A stretch of DNA of 9,136 nt from assembly GCA_030830245.1 (NCBI GenBank), contig JAURNJ010000205.1, positions 1 to 9,136 of the forward strand, read 5' to 3'. Origin of the DNA: Novosphingobium sp. Its GTDB lineage: Bacteria; Pseudomonadota; Alphaproteobacteria; Sphingomonadales; Sphingomonadaceae. The notes beneath the pieces were generated by a model. It was not told where the DNA came from. It searched no databases and worked only from the letters and a program-made list of their open reading frames with translations. Shown piece after piece: positions 1 through 6,277 of this stretch; the first letter of the stretch is position 1, and each line of letters opens with the position of its first letter. Both the position numbers and the translations under genes were made by a program.

Positions 1-144
1 CGGGGGACAACGCTGCGCCGGAGCAGCTGCGAATTCGTCGGCGGCGAGAACTGGTGCCGCGTTTCTACCATCGATGGTCGCACGATGGGCTGGGCTCGCG
101 AACGGTACCTGAGGTCGACGGGATCGGGAGGCATGTATCCCTGA
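1..144 (+). CDS. SH3-like domain protein, C-terminal end (5' part outside window)
   Basis: Frame 1 is open from the first base to a TGA at 142-144, giving 47 residues with no internal start needed. The peptide contains WCRVSTIDGRTMGWARERYL. This matches the closing strands of a bacterial SH3-like (SH3_3) repeat: a tryptophan and valine strand, a DG turn, then GW(A/V) followed by a YL or FL end. A cysteine about nine residues before the WC pair is also common in alphaproteobacterial versions, where the two may form a disulfide in the periplasm. Such domains usually sit at the C-terminus of exported proteins and bind cell-wall or protein ligands. The N-terminal part is outside the window, so signal peptide and partner domains cannot be judged. 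The gene converges on the phosphotransferase with only 23 bp between stop codons. The family call rests on a short motif match. Confidence 0.6.
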   Translation, partial: RGTTLRRSSCEFVGGENWCRVSTIDGRTMGWARERYLRSTGSGGMYP

Positions 145-167
145 TCGGGAGTGAGCAACCGGGCGGC

Positions 168-1556
168 CTAGATCGGAAGCAGCGGTTCGGTCAGGCCCGT
201 GTAATAATGGGAGCCGGGCACGGCGAGCAGCCAGGCCTGGCGGCAGATTCGACGGTGGAGCAAGTGCAGCAGCACCTCGTCGCTTTCCGGCCCGGCGGCC
301 CGGACATGGTCTTCGAGCAATGCATCGGCTTCTTCCACCGTAGCCGGTGAGCGGTCGAGCAAGGCTGCGGCATCGGCAAGGAATTCGCGTTCGAAGGCCG
401 CGCCGTACTGGTCGATCAGTCGCTTGTGCGCGATGATCGTGCGTTGCACCTGAGCACGATAAGCACCGACCGCAGTGCCATCGTCGCCCTCACCCAGCGC
501 CGCACTCAAGGCAAAGATCGCCTGGTTCATTGGAGACTTTCCCGGCTCGGGGATCGCGGGCTTTTCGAGGGCAATTCCCATGTATTCGCCGATCGCCTCG
601 ATCGCCTGCTTGGCTTCCCAGACAAACCAGCACAGGTATTCGACGTGATCGGCATCATCCGAAGGCGCGGCAAGATACTGGTCTACGCAGATCGCCGAGG
701 CCATGGCTCCGGACAGCGAAAAGGCGGCGGTGTAGTAGCGCACTTTGTGCAGATCGACCTTGCGCCCGGTCAGCTCCTCGTAGCGACGGTAGAAGGTGGG
801 CAGGTCGCCGAGATCCTCCCATTGCCCCCTGATACGCATCGCGCCCAGATCGATCAGTGGATCGCCCAGCGCGCTCAGCTCGAAGTCCATCATCGCGGTG
901 AGCCGGTCGCCGTCGAACATGAACTGACCGGCATCGCTGGCGCAAAACCGGGCGGGCTCGTCGGATTCCGGAGCATTGCGCAGGCACCACTGAGCACAGA
1001 ATTCCATCACCGGATCAGCGCGTTGCTGGTGCCTGGCATAGTTGTCGTAGAATTCCTGGAACAGCGAGAGCGCGACAGCGCGCGGTTCGCTCGGCACCGC
1101 CAAGCCCGCCTTGCGAAATGGCTCGATGTCGAGCGCATGCATCGCCGCAACCTGCTGAGCCAGCTGTTCGAGGATGCTCGCCCTTGCTGCTGGATCGTCG
1201 CAGGTGAACAGGTTGGAACGCCCCGGCACCACATCCATCACCGATCCTGGCAATTCCTCGATATAGCCGTGGAGCCTGGGTACGCGAATGCCGCCAGCCT
1301 CGAGGGTGCGGTGTACCTCGTATTCACGGCGCAGGCCATAGGGCAGGAAATTCTCGGTGCGTTCGCCGCGAATATAGAGCGGCAGCGGCTTCCCGTCGCG
1401 CACCGCATCGACGAACCAAGCTGGACGCCACCGGCCCTGCCGCTCGATCCGCGCGACCTGCGCGCCAAGATTTTGCGCAATCCAGCCGGAGATCAGCGCC
1501 TCTTCGCTGCCGTCGTCAGTCTGGACTGGAGCCTGTACAGCCTCTTGCGTCGCCAT
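168..1556 (-). CDS. APH/choline-kinase-like phosphotransferase family protein
   Basis: The protein has 462 residues and is probably cytoplasmic, with no signal peptide or membrane segment seen. It has the outline of the aminoglycoside phosphotransferase/ACAD10-11-like kinase fold. There is an N-lobe with a strand around LYIRGER (60-65), an alpha-C-like stretch [13 protein letters not shown] (77-89), a hinge VMDVVPGR (106-113), a catalytic loop near 204-213, and a metal-binding DFE at 224-226 followed by GDPLIDLG (231-238). In typical members the loop is HGDxxxxN. Here it reads CASDAGQF, so the histidine is lost, the Asp (208) may be kept, and a Gln stands where Asn is expected. About 150 residues follow the kinase fold, more than in many members, mostly predicted helix. 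The ATG has a good AGGGGAG ribosome site seven bases upstream. It lies 68 nt after nusG on the same strand and may be read through from it. The substrate is unknown, and I would not call it an antibiotic-resistance gene. Confidence 0.8.
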   Translation of the reverse strand: MATQEAVQAPVQTDDGSEEALISGWIAQNLGAQVARIERQGRWRPAWFVDAVRDGKPLPLYIRGERTENFLPYGLRREYEVHRTLEAGGIRVPRLHGYIEELPGSVMDVVPGRSNLFTCDDPAARASILEQLAQQVAAMHALDIEPFRKAGLAVPSEPRAVALSLFQEFYDNYARHQQRADPVMEFCAQWCLRNAPESDEPARFCASDAGQFMFDGDRLTAMMDFELSALGDPLIDLGAMRIRGQWEDLGDLPTFYRRYEELTGRKVDLHKVRYYTAAFSLSGAMASAICVDQYLAAPSDDADHVEYLCWFVWEAKQAIEAIGEYMGIALEKPAIPEPGKSPMNQAIFALSAALGEGDDGTAVGAYRAQVQRTIIAHKRLIDQYGAAFEREFLADAAALLDRSPATVEEADALLEDHVRAAGPESDEVLLHLLHRRICRQAWLLAVPGSHYYTGLTEPLLPI

Positions 1557-1563
1557 GCTATCT

Positions 1564-1578
1564 CTCCCCTCAAAGGGG
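1564..1578 (-). promoter_or_regulatory. Ribosome site of the phosphotransferase gene folded into a small hairpin
   Basis: On the minus strand the bases CCCCT, TTG, AGGGG form a perfect five-pair stem with a three-base loop (1578 to 1566). The 3' arm is most of the AGGGGAG Shine-Dalgarno sequence placed seven bases before the ATG at 1556. Folding would hide the ribosome site. There is no T-tract, so it is not a convincing intrinsic terminator for nusG. Its effect on translation is inferred. Confidence 0.35.
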
Positions 1579-1624
1579 CGAGACTAGGGGTAGACGATCC
1601 CGTTTGGAAGGGTGGACGTGCCCG

Positions 1625-2161
1625 TTACTTCGACAGTTCGACCTGCTCGAAATCGAGCTCCACCGGCGTCGCGCGACCGAAGATCGAAACCGAAACCTTG
1701 ACCCGGTTCTTGTCGAAATCGAGTTCCTCGACTTCGCCGTTGAAGCTGGCGAAAGGTCCGTCGAGCACCTTGACCGTATCGCCGATCTCGTAGTCGATGT
1801 TGATTTCGCGACGCGGCGCAGATGCGGCTTCCTCCACGGCGCCAAAATAACGCAAGGCCTCGCGCTCGGTAATCGGCTGCGGCTTGCCGTTGGGACCGAG
1901 AAAGCCGGTGACCTTGGGCGTGTTCTTGACGAGGTGATAGACATCGTCGTTGAGGCTCAGCTTGGCGAGCACGTAGCCGGGCATGGTCTTGCGCTCGACC
2001 TGCACCTTCTTGCCGCGCTTGACCTCAGTCACCGTCTCCGAAGGCACCTCTACCTCCTCGACCAGCTGGGACAGGCCCATGCGCTCGGCCTCGGAAAGGA
2101 TGGCTTCCTTCACCTTGTTTTCGAAGCCGGAATAGGCGTGAATGATGTACCAGCGAGCCAT
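1625..2161 (-). CDS. nusG: Transcription termination/antitermination factor NusG
   Basis: This 178-residue protein has normal NusG length. The N-terminal NGN domain begins [17 protein letters not shown] and carries the conserved MPGYVLAKL strand and a KVTGFLG segment. The C-terminal KOW domain starts near residue 124 with [21 protein letters not shown] and ends [11 protein letters not shown]. NusG binds RNA polymerase through the NGN domain. It modulates pausing, supports Rho-dependent termination and couples to ribosomal protein S10 through KOW. It lies 34 nt downstream of secE on the same strand, the classical secE-nusG pair, so cotranscription is expected. The ribosome site is purine-rich (GAAAGAAAGA) rather than a strong AGGAGG. 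The next gene is not rplK, the common neighbour, but the phosphotransferase above. Confidence 0.97.
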   Translation of the reverse strand: MARWYIIHAYSGFENKVKEAILSEAERMGLSQLVEEVEVPSETVTEVKRGKKVQVERKTMPGYVLAKLSLNDDVYHLVKNTPKVTGFLGPNGKPQPITEREALRYFGAVEEAASAPRREINIDYEIGDTVKVLDGPFASFNGEVEELDFDKNRVKVSVSIFGRATPVELDFEQVELSK

Positions 2162-2195
2162 TATCGTCTTTCTTTCGGAACGGTCGGTTTGAGGA

Positions 2196-2390
2196 TCACA
2201 GGAGCGACAAGGTCCAGCGCACGATCGCGCCGAACAGCGAATCGATGCCCATGAAGAACAGCGCCAGGATCGTGGTCAGGATGCCAACGAAGATCGCGGT
2301 GGTGACCGTCTCCTGGCGCGAGGGCCAGTAGATCTTCGATGCCTCGCTGCGGACCTGGCGGAGAAATTCGCCGGGGCTGATCCTGGCCAT
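2196..2390 (-). CDS. secE: Preprotein translocase subunit SecE
   Basis: This is a 64-residue single-spanning SecE of the short type common outside enterobacteria. The amphipathic helix FLRQVRSEASKIYWPSRQET (residues 8-27) holds the conserved K(I/V)xWPSRxET motif. A single membrane helix follows, about residues 28-49, then a short tail. SecE clamps SecY in the SecYEG channel of the inner membrane and is normally essential. I chose the ATG at 2390 because AAGGA lies seven bases upstream and MARISPGEF is a usual N-terminus. An in-frame ATG at 2441 would add 17 residues of unconserved appearance. It is followed by nusG after 34 nt. Confidence 0.95.
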   Translation of the reverse strand: MARISPGEFLRQVRSEASKIYWPSRQETVTTAIFVGILTTILALFFMGIDSLFGAIVRWTLSLL

Positions 2391-2507
2391 GGGTTCGTCC
2401 TTGCCTTCAGTTGCGTGCCGTGTCTTCCACCTAGGGGACATCGCCGCCCCGATCGGGATCGGGAGGGGCTGTTAAGATATTCCCATGTCGGAAAGTCGAA
2501 AGGCGAT
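2391..2507 (-). promoter_or_regulatory. Leader of secE-nusG with a weak candidate promoter
   Basis: This 117-bp stretch lies between the membrane gene and secE. On the minus strand a TATCTT box (2479-2474) is the best -10 candidate. The only -35-like hexamers are TTCGAC at a 15-base spacing or CTTTCG at 17, both poor against TTGACA. Downstream lies a 10-base perfect palindrome CCCGATCGGG (2448-2457) beside a repeated GATCGGG, in the untranslated leader of secE. Such a palindrome could be an operator or just a small stem; nothing visible decides this. The presence of an own promoter for secE-nusG is an inference from spacing. Confidence 0.25.
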
Positions 2508-3854
2508 TTAGCGCCGGGCTTGCGGTTTTGCAAGCCGCGCGAGCAGCGATCCGGGCTCGCGGAAGATCACCGTCGCGCCCGCAGGGAGCCGACCGACAGG
2601 AATCTCGCCGATGTACCACAGGAACTGGGCATGGGCGGCGGGGGGAAACCGGCTGAGATCGACCGGCTCGCCCGGCTTCGGCACCACACGCTGCGAGGGA
2701 TCGGAAAACTGGGCGCCGAGGCCCCTCACCGTCAGCATGTGAACGCCGGGAATAGCGAAATGGGTGTTGACCAGCGCATCGCGATAGACCGTCGCATAGC
2801 TCCCCGAGTGCGACAGCCGGGCGTTGCCCCAGTTGCCCGGATCATAGGGCACGGCCACCGCGATGCGCGCGCCTTGCAGCACCAGCTCCAGCGCAGGCAG
2901 AGTGGCTTCGAGCCGGGCGGATTGCGCGCGCCATTCGGCCGATATCAGGCCGACGCGAAGCACGAACAGCAGGGGCGCGAGCCACAAGACCCATCGCGGC
3001 ACCCTCGCGTCGATCGACAGGCATCCGAGCATCAGTGCGACTGGCACGAGCCGCAGATCGGCAAAGTCGCCGCCGCCGAAATGGCGCGGCATCGCCAGCG
3101 TCAACAGCGCGACCAGAAGCGCCGCCCAGCCGAGCCGTCCGTCGATCGCGCGAAACCGCAAGGCCAGCAATATTGCCAGAACCAGCACCAGCACGCTGAA
3201 CAGGTCGAAGGCCCTCGTCGTGCCGCCCACCGCCGCGATCCACATCGCGAGCTTGTAGCCGACGACGCCTTGCCCGTAATTCAGTCCGCTGCCCGCGCCC
3301 GGTTCGGCGATCATCAGCAGGAATGGCGGAAACAGGGGCCACGGCGCGAGTAGCGCCCGCCAACTCTTGGATCGATGCCACTCGTATCCGAACACCATCA
3401 CGCCGAGCAGGCCCCATCCGGCGCTGTGGCTCAGCCAGACCAGCAGCCCGATCGGAACGAACAGCGCGGCGCGCCATGGCTTGTCGGCAAGCCTCACCCA
3501 CAGCGCAAAGGCTAACAGCGCAAGCGCCAGCGACAGGCTGAAATTGGCAAAGCCCATGGCCATCGCAGGCGACCAGACCGTCGCCAGCGCCAGCAGCGCC
3601 CCCACCCCGATCCGGCCGCGCTGGGTCGATTCCACCGCGAGGATGCCCAGCGCCACGAGCACCGGCAAAAGCAGCGCGATCAGCCAGGCCGCGCGCTCGA
3701 CCCCAAGCAGGCCGCCGAGCGGCACCATCAGCAGGTCGACGCCAAGATTGCCGCGCAAAGCCCATTCGAAACTGTAATACTGCGACAGGAACGCGCTGCG
3801 CCCCTGATCCAGCATCACATGGTAGCGCGCGAGGTGCGAGGGATAGTCCGCCAT
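2508..3854 (-). CDS. Uncharacterised polytopic inner-membrane protein (start uncertain, probably longer)
   Basis: The span given is the part with a standard ATG: 448 residues, with eight or more hydrophobic segments and a soluble C-terminal part of about 140 residues that includes IAVAVPYDPGNWGNARLSHS. A DYPSHLARYHVM motif lies at the N-terminus; in large membrane proteins of the GT-C glycosyltransferase type an acidic residue shortly after the first helix is common. I offer that only as a weak hint and name no function. The frame stays open upstream and encodes a further membrane helix (SLVAGLLLAALAALPFAFAV) directly after the tRNA, so the true protein is probably longer. No ATG, GTG or TTG exists between that helix and the tRNA. 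The next in-frame starts are TTG at 3983 inside tRNA-Trp and TTG at 4040 beyond it. The gene sits between tRNA-Trp and secE, which are usually adjacent, and could share the tRNA transcript. Confidence 0.7.
   Translation of the reverse strand: MADYPSHLARYHVMLDQGRSAFLSQYYSFEWALRGNLGVDLLMVPLGGLLGVERAAWLIALLLPVLVALGILAVESTQRGRIGVGALLALATVWSPAMAMGFANFSLSLALALLAFALWVRLADKPWRAALFVPIGLLVWLSHSAGWGLLGVMVFGYEWHRSKSWRALLAPWPLFPPFLLMIAEPGAGSGLNYGQGVVGYKLAMWIAAVGGTTRAFDLFSVLVLVLAILLALRFRAIDGRLGWAALLVALLTLAMPRHFGGGDFADLRLVPVALMLGCLSIDARVPRWVLWLAPLLFVLRVGLISAEWRAQSARLEATLPALELVLQGARIAVAVPYDPGNWGNARLSHSGSYATVYRDALVNTHFAIPGVHMLTVRGLGAQFSDPSQRVVPKPGEPVDLSRFPPAAHAQFLWYIGEIPVGRLPAGATVIFREPGSLLARLAKPQARR
2517..2536 (-). 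terminator. Stem-loop at the end of the membrane gene, possible weak terminator
   Basis: GGCTTGC and GCAAGCC form a perfect seven-pair stem around a six-base loop, seven bases before the TAA at 2510-2508 on the minus strand. No T-run follows closely, so intrinsic termination would be weak. It could instead protect the 3' end of the upstream message or mark a processing site ahead of secE. It also lies in coding sequence (the last residues LAKPQARR), so chance is possible. Confidence 0.25.
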
Positions 3855-3922
3855 CTGCGGGCGTACGGCAAAGGCGAAAGGCAGCGCCGCAAGCGCGGCA
3901 AGAAGCAGCCCCGCAACAAGGC

Positions 3923-3998
3923 TGGCAGGAGTGGAGGGACTCGAACCCCCGGCATTCGGTTTTGGAGACCGACGCTCTACCAACTGAGCTACACTCCT
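3923..3998 (-). tRNA. trpT: tRNA-Trp (anticodon CCA)
   Basis: The minus strand folds as a complete 76-base tRNA. The acceptor AGGAGTG pairs with CACTCCT, followed by discriminator G and an encoded CCA end. The D-arm is GCTC...GAGC with GTTGGTA in the loop. The anticodon stem TCGGT/ACCGA encloses loop CTCCAAA with anticodon CCA at 3965-3963, and the T-arm has loop TTCGAGT. The anticodon reads UGG, so it charges tryptophan. tRNA-Trp upstream of secE-nusG is a well-known arrangement in proteobacteria; here a membrane gene lies in between. The open frame through it gives VAQLVERRSPKPNAGGSSPSTPA, a familiar artefact of translating tRNA genes. Confidence 0.97.
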
Positions 3999-4092
3999 GC
4001 GGGCGGGGCTGCCTCTAGTGCGCCATGGCCAATAACACAAGCGGATGACGCGCGCGATTTTGCAACTGCCCGCGCTCTGCTATCATCGCACT
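3999..4092. promoter_or_regulatory. Divergent promoter region between tRNA-Trp and aat
   Basis: This 94-bp spacer must serve both directions. For aat (+) the best match is TTTTGC at 4058-4063, a 17-base spacer and TATCAT at 4081-4086. The -10 differs from TATAAT at one position and the -35 is weak. The predicted start, seven bases after the -10, falls on the GTG at 4093, which would make the message leaderless. For the tRNA (-) a weaker pair, TTGTGT (4040-4035) and TAGAGG (4017-4012) with 17 bases between, would start transcription a few bases before the mature tRNA end. These are readings by eye. Confidence 0.4.
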
Positions 4093-4887
4093 GTGCATGC
4101 TCCCCTCGCCCTGATCGATTCCGAAGTGTTGCTGCTCGCCTATCGCAGCGGCATCTTCCCCATGGCCGATGCGCGCGACGACCCGGAGGTATTCTGGATC
4201 GAGCCGCGCATGCGCGCGATCCTGCCGCTGGACGGGTTTCATCTCTCACGCTCGCTGGCGCGCACCCTGCGCCGCGGCAAGTTTCGAGTCACCTGCAATG
4301 CGGCCTTTTCCGAGGTGATGGACCACTGCGCCGCACCGCGTGCGGGCGACGAGGCAGGCAGCTGGATCAGTCATCGCATCCAGGCAAGTTACGAGCGGTT
4401 GCACGCGCTTGGCCATGCCCATTCGATCGAATGCTGGCTCGATTCTGACGAAGATAAGGGCGGGGGCCCACCGCGACTCGTCGGCGGGCTCTATGGCGTG
4501 GGTATCGACAGGGTGTTCTGCGGCGAATCGATGTTCAGCACGGTGACGGACGCCTCGAAAGTCGCGCTCGCGTGGCTCGTCGCGGCGCTGCGCCGGGCAG
4601 GGGCGGAACTGCTGGATTGCCAGTTCATGACGGCGCACCTGGCCTCGCTCGGTGCCGTCGAAATTCCGCAGGAGCGCTACCTCGCGCTGCTGCAATCGGC
4701 GCAGCGGCCCTATGCCGTCCCGGCGCTGTCCGGCGCGGCGAGGGCTGGCGAAGCGCTGGGCGATGGCGCAGGAGCAGGGCTGGCACTGCCCGGTGCCTTC
4801 GGTGCGCTCTTGGCCGATGCGGCTGGCGCGGGTTTTGCTTCCTCGCCCGGGAAATTCATCGCGCAGGCCTTGACCCATACGTCGTAG
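4093..4887 (+). CDS. aat: Leucyl/phenylalanyl-tRNA--protein transferase
   Basis: Aat transfers Leu or Phe from aminoacyl-tRNA to proteins with N-terminal Arg or Lys, feeding them to ClpS-ClpAP in the cytoplasm. Family motifs are clear: YRSGIFPMADARDDPEVFWIEP (17-38), RAILPLDGFHLSRSLARTLRR (41-61), GHAHSIECW (107-115), LVGGLYGV (129-136), FCGESMFS (142-149) and DCQFMTAHLASLGAVEIP (175-192). A short DEDKGGGPP insert precedes GGLYGV. From the GTG at 4093 the protein has 264 residues and begins MHAPLALIDSEVLLLAYR, a natural Aat start. An in-frame ATG at 4045 would add 16 residues without family character, and no good ribosome site precedes either. About 65 Ala/Gly-rich residues follow the core and end KFIAQALTHTS. 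This tail is encoded opposite the DUF2155 gene over 178 bp. Confidence 0.93.
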   Translation: MHAPLALIDSEVLLLAYRSGIFPMADARDDPEVFWIEPRMRAILPLDGFHLSRSLARTLRRGKFRVTCNAAFSEVMDHCAAPRAGDEAGSWISHRIQASYERLHALGHAHSIECWLDSDEDKGGGPPRLVGGLYGVGIDRVFCGESMFSTVTDASKVALAWLVAALRRAGAELLDCQFMTAHLASLGAVEIPQERYLALLQSAQRPYAVPALSGAARAGEALGDGAGAGLALPGAFGALLADAAGAGFASSPGKFIAQALTHTS

Positions 4888-5327
4888 ATCGGGTGCTCGA
4901 CCACGTTCAGGGCGGGCGAGTTCTTGAACAGCCAGCCGGAAAAGACCTTGCGCCAGACCTTGTCCTCGCCGGGCGCGGGTGGCTCCTCGACATAAACCTG
5001 CACGAAAGCGCCGGTCTCGTCGGGCATTTCCCAGGGCGCGGTGCGCTCGCAGCTTTGAACTCGCACAACAACATTGTCGATCCGGCGCGTCTCGCCGACC
5101 TTGAGGACCAAATCGGTAGTGATGTTGTTGCGCTTGTTGAGCAGACCGAGCGTGGCGATGCGGTCCTTGTTGGGCGTCACCTCGCCCTTTTCGGCAACGG
5201 CGGGAAGCCTTGGCACCGGGCGCGGTGCAGCCGCCCTGCTTTCCGTCGCTGCGTCGCTGGCGCCTTCATCCTGCCCGCAGGCGGCCAGCATGGCGAGTGC
5301 GGCAAGTCCGGCGAGCGCCCGCGTCAT
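4710..5327 (-). CDS. DUF2155 domain-containing predicted lipoprotein
   Basis: The protein has 205 residues from the ATG at 5327, chosen because it opens a clean lipoprotein signal MTRALAGLAALAMLAAC with lipobox LAAC and lipidated Cys17. An Ala/Pro linker follows, then the DUF2155 domain at about 55-160. That domain holds RIATLGLLNKRNNIT, VVVRVQSCERTAPWE, AFVQVYVEE, KVFSGWLFKNSPALNVVEHPIYDVWVKAC, and a pair of cysteines (93 and 155) that could form a disulfide. The C-terminal 45 residues are Ala/Pro/Ser-rich. DUF2155 proteins occur widely in alphaproteobacteria near aat and NDUFA12 genes; their function is not established. It starts 11 nt after the NDUFA12 gene and is last in the operon. Its 3' end, including the YDVWVKAC end of the domain, is antisense to aat. 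Confidence 0.9.
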   Translation of the reverse strand: MTRALAGLAALAMLAACGQDEGASDAATESRAAAPRPVPRLPAVAEKGEVTPNKDRIATLGLLNKRNNITTDLVLKVGETRRIDNVVVRVQSCERTAPWEMPDETGAFVQVYVEEPPAPGEDKVWRKVFSGWLFKNSPALNVVEHPIYDVWVKACAMNFPGEEAKPAPAASAKSAPKAPGSASPAPAPSPSASPALAAPDSAGTA

Positions 5328-5338
5328 AAATCCAGCAA

Positions 5339-5740
5339 TCAGCTCTCGGGCGACCAGGCTTCGTAGTCGCCGGTCGCGCGGGCGCGGCGCGCCCCCTTTT
5401 CGAGCGCGCCAGCCGGTCGATAGGCAGCGACCGTGCCAGTGGCATTGGGGGTATGATCTGCCTCCCACACGCGCGGCGGCGGGAGATAGCTTTCGGGAAC
5501 GTCGTCGAAACTGCCGTGAAGCCAGCCATGCCACTCTGCGGGCACGCGGCTGGCATCGTTCGCGCCATCATAGATGACCCAGCGCCGCTCGCGCCCGTCG
5601 ACGAGCTTGGGTTTGCGAGCACGGTAATACTTGTTGCCCTGCGCGTCGGTGCCGACGTGCTCGCCGGTCAGCCCGCTGTTGAGCAGCGTTCCGATCGTTG
5701 CACCGTCCCACCAGGTGAAGATCTTGCCGAGAATTCCCAT
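5339..5740 (-). CDS. NDUFA12 family protein (complex I accessory subunit homologue)
   Basis: This 133-residue protein matches the NDUFA12/B17.2 family of NADH:ubiquinone oxidoreductase accessory or assembly proteins, which alphaproteobacteria share with mitochondria. Visible signatures are the start MGILGKIFTWWDGATIGT, HVGTDAQGNKYYR (28-40), RERRWVIYDG (50-59), ASRVPAEWHGWLHGSFDD (63-80) and a basic C-terminal YRPAGALEKGARRAR. No signal peptide is seen, so it should act on the cytoplasmic side of the inner membrane at complex I. It lies 42 nt after the DUF192 gene and 11 nt before the DUF2155 gene, so cotranscription with both is likely. No nuo genes are in the window; an unlinked location is normal for this gene. 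Confidence 0.93.
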   Translation of the reverse strand: MGILGKIFTWWDGATIGTLLNSGLTGEHVGTDAQGNKYYRARKPKLVDGRERRWVIYDGANDASRVPAEWHGWLHGSFDDVPESYLPPPRVWEADHTPNATGTVAAYRPAGALEKGARRARATGDYEAWSPES

Positions 5741-5782
5741 GCCCGCCCCGTTAGCCTTGTTGCCCCTGCCCGCGCAAGCCGC

Positions 5783-6277
5783 TTACCACTCTACCCTGTC
5801 GCCAGCCTTGATCCCGAGCTGCGCCGCGCGTCCGCCATTGAGTTCGAGCACGGCAATCGCCTGCCCTTCGGAGATGATCTGGTTTTCGCTGTATGGCTCG
5901 GCATTGTCGAAAACATTGAGGATCCGCCGGTCGGCGCCGATGAAGATGAGGTCGAGCGGGATGACCGTGTTGCGCATCCAGAAGCTGGCCTGGCGCGGCT
6001 TGTCGAAAGGAAACAGCATGCCCTCGTCCGGCCCCATAGCGGTGCGGAACATCAGCCCTCTGGCCTGTTCAAAGCGGCTGCGCGCCATCTCGACGCGGAA
6101 CCGGCGCTTTTTATCGCCGCTGTGGACGAACAGCGTCACCACTTCGAGACCCGATTCGGGATGGGTCGCTGCTGGTTGGGTGCTAGCCGAGGCCGGAGCC
6201 TCGGACACCGCCGGCGAACAGCCGCCCAGCGCGGCCAGCATGGCAAGCACTACCAAGGCAGGTGGCATCCATCTCAT
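5783..6277 (-). CDS. DUF192 family predicted lipoprotein
   Basis: The protein has 164 residues. A lipoprotein signal MRWMPPALVVLAMLAALGGC ends with lipobox LGGC and Cys20, followed by an Ala/Ser/Pro linker to about residue 42. The DUF192 domain fills the rest, with the typical core VEMARSRFEQARGLMFRT, DEGMLFPFDKPRQASFWMRNT, IPLDLIFIGADRRILNV and a C-terminal VLELNGGRAAQLGIKAGDRVEW. DUF192 is a small beta-rich domain of unknown function, found in exported or lipid-anchored proteins in many bacteria. Its start ATGA overlaps the stop of recX by four bases, a sign of translational coupling. The lipobox suggests anchoring in the envelope facing the periplasm. Confidence 0.92.
   Translation of the reverse strand: MRWMPPALVVLAMLAALGGCSPAVSEAPASASTQPAATHPESGLEVVTLFVHSGDKKRRFRVEMARSRFEQARGLMFRTAMGPDEGMLFPFDKPRQASFWMRNTVIPLDLIFIGADRRILNVFDNAEPYSENQIISEGQAIAVLELNGGRAAQLGIKAGDRVEW

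Noticed and set aside
168..1556. Aminoglycoside resistance gene
   Set aside because: The kinase-fold protein is longer than resistance enzymes, has an altered catalytic loop, and sits in a housekeeping locus with no mobile element.
426..1793. 455-residue plus-strand ORF
   Set aside because: It is the antisense shadow of the phosphotransferase and part of nusG. Its composition is Arg/His-rich, with no domain, and it crosses a gene boundary.
2391..2441. 17-residue N-terminal extension of SecE from ATG at 2441
   Set aside because: The inner ATG at 2390 has a good ribosome site and a typical SecE N-terminus. The extension is Arg/Lys-rich and unlike SecE.
2447..2469. GATCGGG direct repeat and palindrome as a mobile-element end or attachment site
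   Set aside because: Only two short copies are present, with no integrase, transposase or target duplication. The adjacent tRNA-Trp 3' end is not repeated elsewhere in the window as far as I can see.
2415..3353. 312-residue plus-strand ORF
   Set aside because: It is the antisense of the membrane gene. The Gln/His/Arg-rich, low-complexity product is typical of a shadow frame in high-GC DNA.
3923..4040. Coding extension of the membrane gene through tRNA-Trp to TTG at 4040
   Set aside because: This stretch translates the tRNA itself (VAQLVERRSPKPNAGGSSP) and uses a TTG start without a ribosome site. The tRNA fold is complete, so the extension is treated as an artefact, though a start inside the tRNA is kept as an open question.
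5328..5534. N-terminal extension of the DUF2155 protein by 69 residues
   Set aside because: It would bury the lipoprotein signal peptide and overlap the NDUFA12 gene on the same strand in another frame.
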